Assembly (NCBI GenBank): GCA_003666485.1
Contig: CP032931.1
Span: forward strand, 1,984,001 to 2,048,000
DNA from: Levilactobacillus brevis
GTDB lineage: Bacteria > Bacillota > Bacilli > Lactobacillales > Lactobacillaceae
Direction: 5' to 3'
Length of the DNA: 64,000 nucleotides
Part shown: positions 9,830-17,930 of the stretch, one piece after another
Numbering within the stretch: position 1 is the stretch's first letter
How the letters are laid out: every line of letters starts with the position of its first letter
Translations under genes and position numbers: made by a program
Notes under the pieces: model-generated
Databases searched by the model: none
What the model saw: the letters and a program-made list of their open reading frames with translations, nothing else
What the model was told of the DNA's origin: nothing

Positions 9830-11050
9830 ATGACGCGATCACACAGTCTCATCCAGTCATTGAAGCTCGTTGCTCGCTATGGGCTCATCGTGTTGAACGA
9901 TGGGCTTATTTGTTTACCCATTAAGCGGCGACAAGTCATCTTTGAAAGTTTCAACGGTAAGGACGTCAATGATAATCCGGCGGCGATTTACCGCGAATTG
10001 CTCAAGACCGATCCGGCCTACGCCCACACGGCTTATTTCAGCGTCAAGCCCCGGGAATACGCCAGTCTCAAGGACAAGTACCCGGAGATTCAATTGGTCA
10101 AACGCTTCACGCCACGCTGGGTCTATTTGATGGCCCGCGCGGAGTTTTGGGTCCTGAACTCCCGGCTGCCCAACTGGTGGCGGTCCAATCGACACACGAC
10201 CACGATTCAGACCTGGCACGGGACGCCCCTGAAGAAATTGGGGGCCGACATCACTCACGTTGCGATTCCCGGTACCAGTACGGCCGACTATCATCAACAG
10301 TTCAAGACGGCTGCCAGTCGGTGGAACTATTTGATTGCGCCGAATCGCTATTCGCAGGAGATCTTCAAGTCGGCTTTTGGTTTCAAAAATCAATTCTTGT
10401 CGATCGGTTATCCGCGAAACGACGTCCTCTATACCACCGACGCAGCCGCACAACAGGCGCTGCGGCAACGTCTGCTGGGACAGGTGAGCGGGCCGGTCGT
10501 GACCTATGCGCCGACTTGGCGGGATGACATGGCCGTGCGTCCTGGCGTGTATCAGTTTGATTTGCCCTTTGATTTGGCCACGTTCTTTGCCCATGTACCG
10601 GCGGGAACCCACCTGATCATTCGGCCACACTACTTGGTCAAGGACGCCATTGATATTCACGGGTTCGAGGACCGGGTGACCGTGCTGGCGGAAACGGATA
10701 TTGCCCAGTTGTATTTGATTTCAGATTTGTTGATCACGGACTATTCGTCGGTCATGTTTGACTTCGCCAATCTGAAACGGCCGGAATTATTCTTCGCCTA
10801 CGACCTGGAGCATTACCGTGACCAGTTGCGGGGATTCTACTTTGATTATGAACGCGAGATTCCTGGTCCCCTGGTCACCACGGCGACGGCTTTTTATCAA
10901 CAACTGGATCAGTGGCGACAAAACGGTGATTTTCCAGGCTATCAGGAACGCCAAGCGGCTTTTTATCACAAATTTTGTGATTGGGAAGACGGCACGGCGA
11001 GTCAACAAGTGGTGCAGGTGATTTTACACGGAAAGGGTGCGTCAAAATGA
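9830..11050 (+). CDS. CDP-glycerol glycerophosphotransferase family protein (TagF/TagB-like)
   Basis: A 406-residue second member of the Glyphos_transf family. Marks: [13 protein letters not shown] (~125-137), GYPRNDVL (~195), YAPTWRDD (~225), RPHYLVK (~265) and [13 protein letters not shown] (~305). At this length it lacks the long N-terminal region of Bacillus TagF polymerase, so it could be a primase, a short polymerase or a TarF-like extender. GAAAGGAG precedes the ATG. Its stop overlaps the start of nfo (ATGA), so the two are translationally coupled. Confidence 0.87.
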   Translation: MTRSHSLIQSLKLVARYGLIVLNDGLICLPIKRRQVIFESFNGKDVNDNPAAIYRELLKTDPAYAHTAYFSVKPREYASLKDKYPEIQLVKRFTPRWVYLMARAEFWVLNSRLPNWWRSNRHTTTIQTWHGTPLKKLGADITHVAIPGTSTADYHQQFKTAASRWNYLIAPNRYSQEIFKSAFGFKNQFLSIGYPRNDVLYTTDAAAQQALRQRLLGQVSGPVVTYAPTWRDDMAVRPGVYQFDLPFDLATFFAHVPAGTHLIIRPHYLVKDAIDIHGFEDRVTVLAETDIAQLYLISDLLITDYSSVMFDFANLKRPELFFAYDLEHYRDQLRGFYFDYEREIPGPLVTTATAFYQQLDQWRQNGDFPGYQERQAAFYHKFCDWEDGTASQQVVQVILHGKGASK

Positions 11051-11976
11051 CAGAATTTTTAATCGGATCACACGTGAGCATGAAATGGAAAGACATGTTG
11101 CTGGGGTCAGCGGAAGAAGCAGCCAGCTATGATGAAAATGTCTTCATGGTGTACACGGGCGCACCGCAAAACACGCGGCGCAAGCCCATTGATGAGCTAA
11201 ATATTGCGGCGGGCAAGGCCTACATGGCAGATCATGACCAACGGGCTGTCGTGGTCCATGCCCCATACGTGGTCAACCTGGGCAATACGACCAAGCCCCA
11301 GAACTACGCCTTTGCGGTCGAGTTCTTGACGGCCGAGGTCAAACGTGCCGCGGCCTTGGGGGCCACGCAAATCGTTTTGCATCCGGGCGCTCACGTGGGT
11401 GCCGGACCGGATGCCGCCATTGCCCAAATCGCGCAGGGCTTGGATGAAATCCTGGCGGCTGCTGATGAACCGGTGCAAATTGCTTTAGAGACGATGGCCG
11501 GTAAGGGAACGGAAGTGGGCCGGACCTTCGAGGAGCTGGCCGCCATCATGTCCGCCACGGCGCACAACGACCGGCTGTCCGTGTGCTTCGATACCTGTCA
11601 TACCAGCGATGCCGGTTACGCAATCGCCACGGACTTTGACGGGGTCTTGGCGGAGTTCGACCACGTGATCGGCCTGGACAAGCTCAAGGTCATTCACCTC
11701 AATGATTCCAAGAATCCACAGGGAAGTCACAAGGACCGTCACACCAACATCGGTTACGGAACCCTGGGCTTTGACGTCTTAAATAACGTGGCCCATCATC
11801 CCCAACTGGCAACGGTGCCCAAGATCATGGAAACGCCGTTGATCGGTCCGGACCGCAAACACGGCGTCAATCCTCACGGGTATGAAGTCGCCATGCTCAA
11901 GCATCAGCAGTTCAATCCAGAGCTGGAAGCTGATGCGTTGGCAGGAAAAGCCTTTACGGCATTTTTGACGCGTTAG
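11047..11976 (+). CDS. nfo: Endonuclease IV (AP endonuclease)
   Basis: A 309-residue base-excision-repair enzyme that cuts 5' to abasic sites using a tri-metal centre. Family signatures are visible: GSHVSMKW at the N-terminus, LHPGAHVG (~115-122), ALETMAGKG (~145), [12 protein letters not shown] (~180), a [20 protein letters not shown] segment (~218-237) and IMETPLIG (~260). The ATG overlaps the preceding stop as ATGA, with GAAAGGGTG upstream. The TAG stop lies in the first bases of a truncated family A repeat, so the native 3' end may have been replaced when the repeat arrived; the protein is nonetheless full length. Confidence 0.95.
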   Translation: MTEFLIGSHVSMKWKDMLLGSAEEAASYDENVFMVYTGAPQNTRRKPIDELNIAAGKAYMADHDQRAVVVHAPYVVNLGNTTKPQNYAFAVEFLTAEVKRAAALGATQIVLHPGAHVGAGPDAAIAQIAQGLDEILAAADEPVQIALETMAGKGTEVGRTFEELAAIMSATAHNDRLSVCFDTCHTSDAGYAIATDFDGVLAEFDHVIGLDKLKVIHLNDSKNPQGSHKDRHTNIGYGTLGFDVLNNVAHHPQLATVPKIMETPLIGPDRKHGVNPHGYEVAMLKHQQFNPELEADALAGKAFTAFLTR

Positions 11977-12054
11977 GGAACTGGCGTCTTTGAGACGCGT
12001 TTTTCGGCTCGTCCCGCCGCGTTCCGGCTCATATTTGACGGACACGGAAGGCGG
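11973..12054 (+). repeat. Family A structured repeat, copy A4 (3' part, internally deleted)
   Basis: It starts at TTAGGGAACTGGCGTC, inside the second hairpin of the family, and continues TTTGAGACGCG, TTTTCGGCTC. It then skips the third hairpin and resumes at CCGCCGCGTTCC, GGCTCATATTTGACG, GGCGG. The 5' half of the outer stem is missing. It overlaps the nfo stop codon. Confidence 0.8.
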
Positions 12055-12090
12055 TCAGTTCATACCGTGACATTGTCAAAATATAGATAA

Positions 12091-12138
12091 AAAAGGTGAT
12101 TTTCTGGCGGCCGGTTGGCTTTCAGAAAATCACCTTTT
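12091..12138. terminator. Bidirectional terminator between nfo and ppsR
   Basis: AAAAGGTGATTTTCTG (12091-12106) pairs perfectly with CAGAAAATCACCTTTT (12123-12138). A/T tracts on both sides serve both convergent genes. Confidence 0.92.
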
Positions 12139-12152
12139 GTGTTAGCGTCTAG

Positions 12153-12980
12153 TTAGTCGGCCAGGGGATGCGGGATCAAATCATAATCCACGCTTTCCAT
12201 GATCAACGTCGCCGTCTCTTCAATTGACTTGTTGGACACGTCAATGACTAGGCAGCCAATCTTTTTGTAGAGCTTCTGTGCGTAATCCAATTCCTCCGTG
12301 ATTTTTTTCGTGTCGGAATAGGCGCTGTCGGCGGGGAGACCATAAGAGATCATCCGCTCTTGGCGAATCTTACGGAGAATGTCCGGTTTGTTCGTCAGGC
12401 CAAAGATACGCTTGGGGTCGACCTGCCAGAGCTCATCGGGCAATTGTGTCTTGGGCGACAGCGGCAGGTTGGCGACGCGTAGGTTACGGTTGGCCAGGAA
12501 CAAGGACAACGGGGTCTTAGACGTCCGTGAGACGCCCAAAATGACGATGTCTGCCTTTAACAGGCCAGTGGGGTCTTTCCCATCATCATAGGTCACGGCG
12601 AACTCCATGGCGGCGATACGGTCGAAATAGGTATCGTTTAGGTTGTGGACCAACCCAGGCACGCCTTCTGGTTCCAAACCAGTGGCTTGATGCATCACGG
12701 CCATGGCCGGTTGAATACAGTCAAAATGATGTAATAAATTTTTATCCGCAAATTCACGGACACGTTGACTTAATTTGGGACTCACGAGCGTGTGGAAAAT
12801 CATGGCTCGTTGCTTCTTGGCTAGATTCAAAATACCGTCTAGAATCGAGTCGGTTTGGATAAACGGGAACCGCTGATAACTGGCCTGAACCGCGGGGTAT
12901 TGGGAAACCGCCGTCTGCGCAACGGTGAGGGCGGTTTCACCAGATGAATCGGAAATCACGAAAATTGTAATTTGCTGCAT
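12153..12980 (-). CDS. ppsR: Pyruvate, phosphate dikinase/PEP synthase regulatory protein (kinase and pyrophosphorylase)
   Basis: A 275-residue DUF299 protein (YqfL/PpsR). The P-loop-like motif GVSRTSKTPLS at ~149-159 is diagnostic. The N-terminal VISDSSGETALTVAQ and C-terminal DVSNKSIEETA are also typical. Characterised members phosphorylate and dephosphorylate PEP synthase or pyruvate phosphate dikinase, controlling pyruvate-to-PEP flux; the target here is unknown and no such gene is nearby. The start at 12980 has GAGGAG upstream. Convergent with nfo and divergent from rpsU. Confidence 0.93.
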   Translation of the reverse strand: MQQITIFVISDSSGETALTVAQTAVSQYPAVQASYQRFPFIQTDSILDGILNLAKKQRAMIFHTLVSPKLSQRVREFADKNLLHHFDCIQPAMAVMHQATGLEPEGVPGLVHNLNDTYFDRIAAMEFAVTYDDGKDPTGLLKADIVILGVSRTSKTPLSLFLANRNLRVANLPLSPKTQLPDELWQVDPKRIFGLTNKPDILRKIRQERMISYGLPADSAYSDTKKITEELDYAQKLYKKIGCLVIDVSNKSIEETATLIMESVDYDLIPHPLAD

Positions 12981-13057
12981 GGGCGAGCAACTCCTCTAAT
13001 GTTTTCTTCTAGTGTACCCCGGCAGATAAAACGGTTCAAATTTATTTGCTTGTGTTA

Positions 13058-13086
13058 TTGACGCGGTTTGAGTGATTATGTATAAT
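13058..13086 (+). promoter_or_regulatory. Promoter of rpsU
   Basis: TTGACG at 13058-13063, 17 bp spacer, TATAAT at 13081-13086. Confidence 0.85.
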
Positions 13087-13160
13087 AGTTAAGAACCGTT
13101 ACGCCGGTGGAGCAATTCCAACCGACGTTATTACTTGTGCTCGGAGGGAGGGAATTTTAT

Positions 13161-13349
13161 ATGGCAAAGACAGTCGTTCGCAAAAACGAGTCTTTTGACG
13201 ACGCTCTTCGGCGCTTCAAACGTACGGTTTCCCGTAGCGGTACTTTACAAGAATACCGTAAGCGTGAATTTTACGAAAAACCAAGTGTGAAGAAAAAGTT
13301 AAAATCAGAAGCTGCGCGTAAGCGTAAAGCCAAGAAGAAGCGTTACTAA
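13161..13349 (+). CDS. rpsU: 30S ribosomal protein S21
   Basis: A 62-residue, very basic small-subunit protein. [20 protein letters not shown] at the start, a [12 protein letters not shown] segment and a lysine/arginine-rich end are characteristic of bS21. The ATG at 13161 follows GGAGGGAGG; an upstream in-frame ATG (13107) lacks a site. It has its own strong promoter and terminator. In many Firmicutes yqeY follows directly; here an oxidoreductase gene on the other strand separates them. Confidence 0.97.
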   Translation: MAKTVVRKNESFDDALRRFKRTVSRSGTLQEYRKREFYEKPSVKKKLKSEAARKRKAKKKRY

Positions 13350-13375
13350 AAGCTTTTTTGTATTTAACTCAAAGA

Positions 13376-13406
13376 CCTCAGGACATGTATTTGTTCTGGG
13401 GTTTTT
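13376..13406 (+). terminator. Terminator after rpsU
   Basis: CCTCAGGA (13376-13383) pairs with TTCTGGGG (13394-13401) using G-U pairs, followed by five T. Confidence 0.65.
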
Positions 13407-13413
13407 GTTTACG

Positions 13414-13447
13414 AAAAAAAGAATTTGGACGCAACGCCCAAATTCTT
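13414..13447 (-). terminator. Terminator of the MDR oxidoreductase gene
   Basis: On the minus strand AAGAATTTGG pairs with CCAAATTCTT (plus 13419-13447), followed by a T run (plus-strand A run 13414-13420). Confidence 0.85.
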
Positions 13448-13457
13448 AAGGAAACCA

Positions 13458-14492
13458 TTATTGCGGTGCGTTGGTTAAGACGACCTTACCGATCATGCGG
13501 TTAGACTCGACCAGTTCGTGGGCCTGGCGCAAGTTGGTGGCGTTGATCGGTGAGAGGGTCTTGGTTAGTGTCGTGATCAGGTCACCGGCGTCCACCAGCT
13601 GGGCGACCCGGGTCAGTGTGTCGTGTTGACTCAGCAGATCTGGCGTACCGAAGAAGGACTTGGTGAACATCCATTCCCAGGCAAACGTGGCCCGCTTTTG
13701 TTTCAAGGCGCGCAGGTCAATGGGGGTGTCGCTTCCCGTGATGGAAACGATGGTGCCACTGGGCCGGATCAATGACGTAATCTCTGGCCAATGCTGGTTC
13801 AGATTGCTTAGCTCTAAGATGTAGTCCACCGTTGGATAACCGAGTGCTTGGACCTGAGGCACTAAGTCCTGGCGGTGATTGACCACCTGATTGGCCCCGT
13901 GTGCTTGTGTCCAGGCAATCGTTTCTGGGCGTGAGGCAGTGGCAATGACGGTCAGGCCAGCTAGGTGCGCCAATTGTGTGGCCATGGACCCCACACCACC
14001 GGCACCGTTGATGATTAAGATGGTTTTGCCGGCGTTGGCTTTTGGCGTGTCGATACTCAGGTGCATTTGTTCAAAGAGGGCTTCCCAGGCCGTTAGTGCA
14101 GTCAGGGGCATGGCGGCGGCTTGGGCCGGATTCAGTGATTGTGGCGCTGGGCCAACGATGCGTTCGTCGACCAAATGGTACTCGCTGTCCGTCCCTGGCC
14201 GTTTGAAGGAGCCGGCGTACCAAACCCGGTCACCGGGGTGAAAGAGGCTAACCGCGTCACCCACGGCGTCCACAATGCCATAGGCGTCGTGGCCCACGAC
14301 CTTGGGCTGTGCTAGCTTTTCGGTCGTTCCCCGACGCACGGCGGTGTCGACGGGGTTCACCGAGGTGGCAACGATCTTGACCAAGATGTCATGGCCCGTT
14401 GGTGTCGGCTTGGGCTCAAAAAACGCGAAAAAACTGTGTTCGTCCGTGATTGGTAGGTTTTGGGTAAACCCAATTGCCCGCATATCTGTCAT
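13458..14492 (-). CDS. Zinc-type alcohol dehydrogenase-like/quinone oxidoreductase family protein
   Basis: A 344-residue medium-chain dehydrogenase/reductase. An N-terminal GroES-like domain (~1-150, with GHDAYGIVDAVGD and FHPGDRVWYAG) is followed by a Rossmann domain with INGAGGVGSMATQLA at ~160-174. The paired cysteines that bind catalytic zinc in true alcohol dehydrogenases are absent, so an NAD(P)H-dependent quinone or enal reductase is likelier. Substrate unknown. AGAAAGGAAG precedes the ATG; the internal Met4 is an alternative start. It sits alone on the minus strand inside the otherwise conserved rpsU-yqeY pair, which suggests insertion. Confidence 0.85.
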   Translation of the reverse strand: MTDMRAIGFTQNLPITDEHSFFAFFEPKPTPTGHDILVKIVATSVNPVDTAVRRGTTEKLAQPKVVGHDAYGIVDAVGDAVSLFHPGDRVWYAGSFKRPGTDSEYHLVDERIVGPAPQSLNPAQAAAMPLTALTAWEALFEQMHLSIDTPKANAGKTILIINGAGGVGSMATQLAHLAGLTVIATASRPETIAWTQAHGANQVVNHRQDLVPQVQALGYPTVDYILELSNLNQHWPEITSLIRPSGTIVSITGSDTPIDLRALKQKRATFAWEWMFTKSFFGTPDLLSQHDTLTRVAQLVDAGDLITTLTKTLSPINATNLRQAHELVESNRMIGKVVLTNAPQ

Positions 14493-14710
14493 AGCAAACT
14501 TCCTTTCTGTGTTAGGGCTAGGCTACCGCAAATCGCGGGGGAAAACAATTGTGAAGCCTCTGAGGGCCTCAGTGGTTAGTTCAATCAGCGTTTTTGTGGA
14601 CGAGCCAGGGCCTTATTAGCGGTCGTCAATATTTTTCGCTTTGAATAACTGACGTTGACGACAATCAGGTGTACACTAAATAGTAACCATAATTTTTAGG
14701 AGGACATGAC

Positions 14711-15157
14711 ATGAGTTTAGAAACCCAACTCAACACTGATTTAAAGACGGCCATGAAGGCCCACGACAAGCTTTCCCTGAACGTGATTCGGATGATGAAG
14801 GCCGCTTTGACGAATGAAAAGGTCAAGCAAGGTCACGACCTGACCACTGATGAAGAACTCACGGTCGTTTCCCGCGAATTGAAGCAACGCAAGGAATCCA
14901 TGACAGAATTTGCCAAGGGCAACCGGGATGACTTGGTGGAAGGCGTTAAGGCCGAAATCGCTATCGTGGAAAAGTATGCGCCTAAGCAATTGAGTGAAGA
15001 CGAAATTGCTAAGATCGTGGCCGACAGCATTGCCAAGGTGTCCGCTAGTGGCATGGGCGACTTCGGTAAGGTCATGGGTGTGGTCATGCCGCAAGTAAAG
15101 GGCAAGGCCGACGGGGCCATCGTTAATAAGACGGTCAAGGCCCAATTAAATAAGTAA
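14711..15157 (+). CDS. GatB/YqeY domain-containing protein
   Basis: A 148-residue mostly helical protein homologous to the tail domain of GatB, the amidotransferase subunit that binds tRNA. Typical segments are NVIRMMKAALTNEKVKQG, VSRELKQRKESM, AIVEKYAPKQLSEDEI and GDFGKVMGVVMPQVKGKADG. The role is presumed tRNA-related but undefined. AGGAGGACATG gives a strong start. A TTGACG at 14655 may mark its promoter. A terminator follows. Confidence 0.93.
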   Translation: MSLETQLNTDLKTAMKAHDKLSLNVIRMMKAALTNEKVKQGHDLTTDEELTVVSRELKQRKESMTEFAKGNRDDLVEGVKAEIAIVEKYAPKQLSEDEIAKIVADSIAKVSASGMGDFGKVMGVVMPQVKGKADGAIVNKTVKAQLNK

Positions 15158-15187
15158 GCCGCAACATCATTGTGATGCTGTTACAAA

Positions 15188-15215
15188 GGGTCTGGGCCGC
15201 GTACCCGGGCTTTTT
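15188..15215 (+). terminator. Terminator after yqeY
   Basis: GTCTGGG (15190-15196) pairs with CCCGGGC (15204-15210), followed by TTTTT. Confidence 0.75.
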
Positions 15216-15979
15216 CGTTTGAAAAATGAAATTTTTAAGTGCGTTAAAGTACACCTTTCAAAACGGCGAAGAAATCCAGCACATTTCAGGTACTAGCATA
15301 ACGCATTCTTATTTTGCGCCGTCATGTACCCCAGTTCCAACGTAGCAGAGCCAGTTTCCGCCTTCAGTGTATAAGTTGTCGTCTCATCCAGATAGCAACT
15401 ACATTTAGCACATGCCATCTTGGCGAGGGACTGACTAACGTACCGGAAATTGTTTTTGAGCCGAACGTTAATTGATTTTCAAGGCCAGATTTTCAAGGAA
15501 TTTAAGTGGTCAATTCTAAGAAGGGTTGGTACGACAGGGATTCTAATTCAGTTTTTCCCATGTTTTGTTCGTAATTGCCACGTTGGTGTTCATCTTAAGC
15601 TAACTGGTATGCGGCTTCTGTGATACGCTGAATATCTAAATTTGAATCGTATGGCGGATGCTTGACGATAGCTTCACAATACTTTGTGGCGTCGAACGAA
15701 AAACTGGAGAAAATGGGTGAGCTGCTCTTTTCCTTTTGAAACGGTTCTCAAATCACTTATCACTAAGCGCGCTTCTTGCGCTAGGCTCGGTACGAGCCGT
15801 TAGACCCGGTGGTGGAGGTCGGAGGGGAGCAAACTAAAGGGTTGTCACAGTTTATAAATCATTTGTTTGAATATGTGGATTTATAATTGAACCGTTTTTT
15901 GTGCCCCTTGAAGTGCCGACTTTAGTCTCAAATTGTACTTGCATCTATCAATATTTTATGGCCAAAAATATGTCTAAAA
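15216..15979. other. Non-coding stretch without a recognisable gene
   Basis: About 760 bp with no convincing coding frame on either strand. A GGCTCGGTACGAGCC palindrome (~15784-15798) preceded by an AGCGC...GCGCT hairpin is the only clear local structure; it faintly recalls the CTCGG hairpin of family A but is not a definite copy. The segment may be decayed accessory DNA. Confidence 0.5.
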
Positions 15980-15988
15980 TGGTACAAT
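15980..15988 (+). promoter_or_regulatory. Extended -10 promoter of the secreted protein gene
   Basis: TGGTACAAT (TGn plus TACAAT at 15983-15988), 18 bp before the start codon region. No clear -35. Confidence 0.5.
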
Positions 15989-16006
15989 TGTAACGAGGTG
16001 AGAATA

Positions 16007-17533
16007 ATGCATAATAGACGAATATTTAAGCGGATTTTGTTAAGTCTTTGTACCATAATTGTCGTGTTCGCTCTAGGACTAGTTACAAATTCTAAAAAGG
16101 CGGTTGCGGAGACGACACCATTTTATTATTTTGGGATGAAAGTCTTTATGGAGTCTGAAGAAGATAGTCTTAACAAAGTAAATATTGGGGGAGGAGCCGG
16201 CTTCATCAAGGGACAGCTTGATGGCAGTTATGTTAATAAGAGCGACACAGCTAACAACTTTTTGCATGAGATGATGAAGTCTCAATATCAAGAGCATAAA
16301 AATGCATATGACGAAATCAATATCATTTTTGACTATTCAAATAACATTATATTAGCTCCGGAAGCTACTACGAGGTTGAATGACATTCTGGCTGAGGGGG
16401 GGCCTGTAAGTACCTCATTCGTTGAAGACACTGCCAATAATTTCTTGTCAACATTTCCAAATTCATCAGTCGACATGGAAAAAACGCGAGCAGAAGCACA
16501 GAAAATTGTGACCCCTTGGAAAGTTACGGCTAGTGCTGAAAATGCAAACTCTGATTATCTATTGCCAGACTTCATTGTTTATATTAAGAAGAACAATTAT
16601 AAAATGACAATTAAATACGTATTACCTGATGGATCTAAAGCTGCGAGCGATACTGTTATTACTGGCTACGAAGGAAAAGCGTCAGCAGATATTGAGAGCC
16701 CAGCAGTTGAAGGATATGTTCCTGATAAAAAGATTGTGACCGTTGGCTTTGATAATCAGAAAGAAGATAATGTTACCACCGTTCATTACGTGAAGCCTGG
16801 TAGTCAAACGACCTCACCAAGTTCAACTGATTCTGCAAGTTTAACGGCTGACAAACAAGCAACAATCACTGTTGGCCAAAAAGTAACCGCTGAAACGTTT
16901 AACGCTCACGCAACGGATAGTGCCGGAAGTACGATTCCAGTCAGCGTGGATACCAGTCAAGCTGACCTAAGTAAGCCAGGCACCTATGATGTCATTCTTA
17001 AAGCGGATAATGGTAAAACAATGACGGTAACACTGAATGTTAAAGCTTTGGAAACGGCAACGATTGCCCCTAAGCGTTCAGCCGTTTTCGGATTAAAGAC
17101 GTTCTATCTATATCAAAATCCAACCTTCAAGAAGTCCCAAAGAATTGTCAAATATGCAAAGGCAAAACGAACTCAACGTCCAATGTTTGTCGTAACTGGC
17201 TATGCACATTCAAAAGCTGGGCTACTGCGCTATCAAGTTAAAGATGTCAACCACAACAGTAAGACGGCCGGTAAGACCGGGTATGTTACGGCTAAGAAGG
17301 ACTTCATTGCTCCAGTTTATTATCAGAAGGTTGCTAAGCAGATCAAGGTCCTCAGTAAGTCAGGAATTAATGTCTACAAAAATATGGACCTGACTAATCA
17401 AACAAAACACGTTAAGCAGGGTAAAACACTGACAATAACAGGAATCAAGAGGCATAATCTAACAACTAGATTTATTCTCTCAAATGGGCAATATGTTACT
17501 GCTAATAAAAAGCTGGTAATGACTGTTAAATAG
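16007..17533 (+). CDS. Secreted MucBP and DUF5776 domain protein
   Basis: A 508-residue extracellular protein. Residues ~1-32 are a signal peptide (basic start, IVVFALGLVTNS, cleavage near AVA-ET). Residues ~33-195 are an unrecognised domain and ~198-262 a MucBP-type mucin-binding repeat (MTIKYVLPDGSKAAS...VTTVHYV). A Ser/Thr linker and a short Ig-like module (ITVGQKVTAETFNAH...MTVTLNV) lead to a C-terminal DUF5776 region (~365-508, with RPMFVVTGYAHSKAG and KAGKTGYVTA-like strands). There is no sortase motif, so it is probably held by the DUF5776 region or released. ATG 16007 has GAGGTG upstream; the GTG at 15998 lies within that site. Codon use is more AT-rich than neighbours, consistent with acquisition. 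Confidence 0.85.
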   Translation: MHNRRIFKRILLSLCTIIVVFALGLVTNSKKAVAETTPFYYFGMKVFMESEEDSLNKVNIGGGAGFIKGQLDGSYVNKSDTANNFLHEMMKSQYQEHKNAYDEINIIFDYSNNIILAPEATTRLNDILAEGGPVSTSFVEDTANNFLSTFPNSSVDMEKTRAEAQKIVTPWKVTASAENANSDYLLPDFIVYIKKNNYKMTIKYVLPDGSKAASDTVITGYEGKASADIESPAVEGYVPDKKIVTVGFDNQKEDNVTTVHYVKPGSQTTSPSSTDSASLTADKQATITVGQKVTAETFNAHATDSAGSTIPVSVDTSQADLSKPGTYDVILKADNGKTMTVTLNVKALETATIAPKRSAVFGLKTFYLYQNPTFKKSQRIVKYAKAKRTQRPMFVVTGYAHSKAGLLRYQVKDVNHNSKTAGKTGYVTAKKDFIAPVYYQKVAKQIKVLSKSGINVYKNMDLTNQTKHVKQGKTLTITGIKRHNLTTRFILSNGQYVTANKKLVMTVK

Positions 17534-17549
17534 CTTGTGAATTATTGTT

Positions 17550-17579
17550 AAAACGACAGCTGAAAATTGCTGTCGTTTT
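17550..17579 (+). terminator. Terminator after the secreted protein gene
   Basis: AAAACGACAG (17550-17559) pairs perfectly with CTGTCGTTTT (17570-17579). Confidence 0.88.
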
Positions 17580-17743
17580 GTGTCTAAAACATTGAATACT
17601 GGTTCAAGAGCATTCTGACCGCTGAGATTGGTGAAAACAGGTTTCGCTGTCAACCAGCAGTTACACCTACTCTGGGAAACACCTTCAGTTGGGGTAAAAA
17701 ACTTAGGCAATTCTCATCCACCAGACTTTTCACGCTGAATCCT

Positions 17744-17771
17744 TTTACAATCCCCGGCGGTATGCTAAAAT
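17744..17771 (+). promoter_or_regulatory. Promoter of the phoH-ybeY-dgkA-era-recO operon
   Basis: TTTACA at 17744-17749, 16 bp spacer, TAAAAT at 17766-17771 preceded by TGC (extended -10). Transcription would start near 17779, leaving a ~150-nt leader. Confidence 0.7.
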
Positions 17772-17782
17772 TTGAGTATCAG

Positions 17783-17901
17783 AGGTCTGGGCTCTGGCAG
17801 GTGTTGGTTGGCTGACACGCTAACCGGACATCGCCACGTGACCGCCGCTTTTACCGTGATTTTACGGGAAAAGCTCCCGGCCAGTGCCACACGAACGACC
17901 T
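17783..17901 (+). ncRNA. Structured 5' leader upstream of phoH
   Basis: The leader can fold into a closed multi-branch structure. AGGTC (17783-17787) pairs with GACCT (17897-17901) and TGGCA (17795-17799) with TGCCA (17885-17889). GGTTGGC/GCTAACC form a 7-bp hairpin (17806-17825). GCTTTT-A-CCGT/ACGG-G-AAAAGC form a 10-bp hairpin (17847-17874). An alternative pairing, CTGGC (17794-17798) with GCCAG (17880-17884), excludes the TGGCA/TGCCA stem. There is no U-run, so it is not a simple terminator. Whether it is a regulator is inference from one sequence. Confidence 0.45.
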
Positions 17902-17930
17902 AAAAATTTAAAATAAAGGAGCCACCGTAT

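Noticed and set aside
15784..15798. GGCTCGGTACGAGCC palindrome as another repeat copy
   Set aside because: It shares only a short CTCGG motif with family A; no outer stem or other motifs were found.
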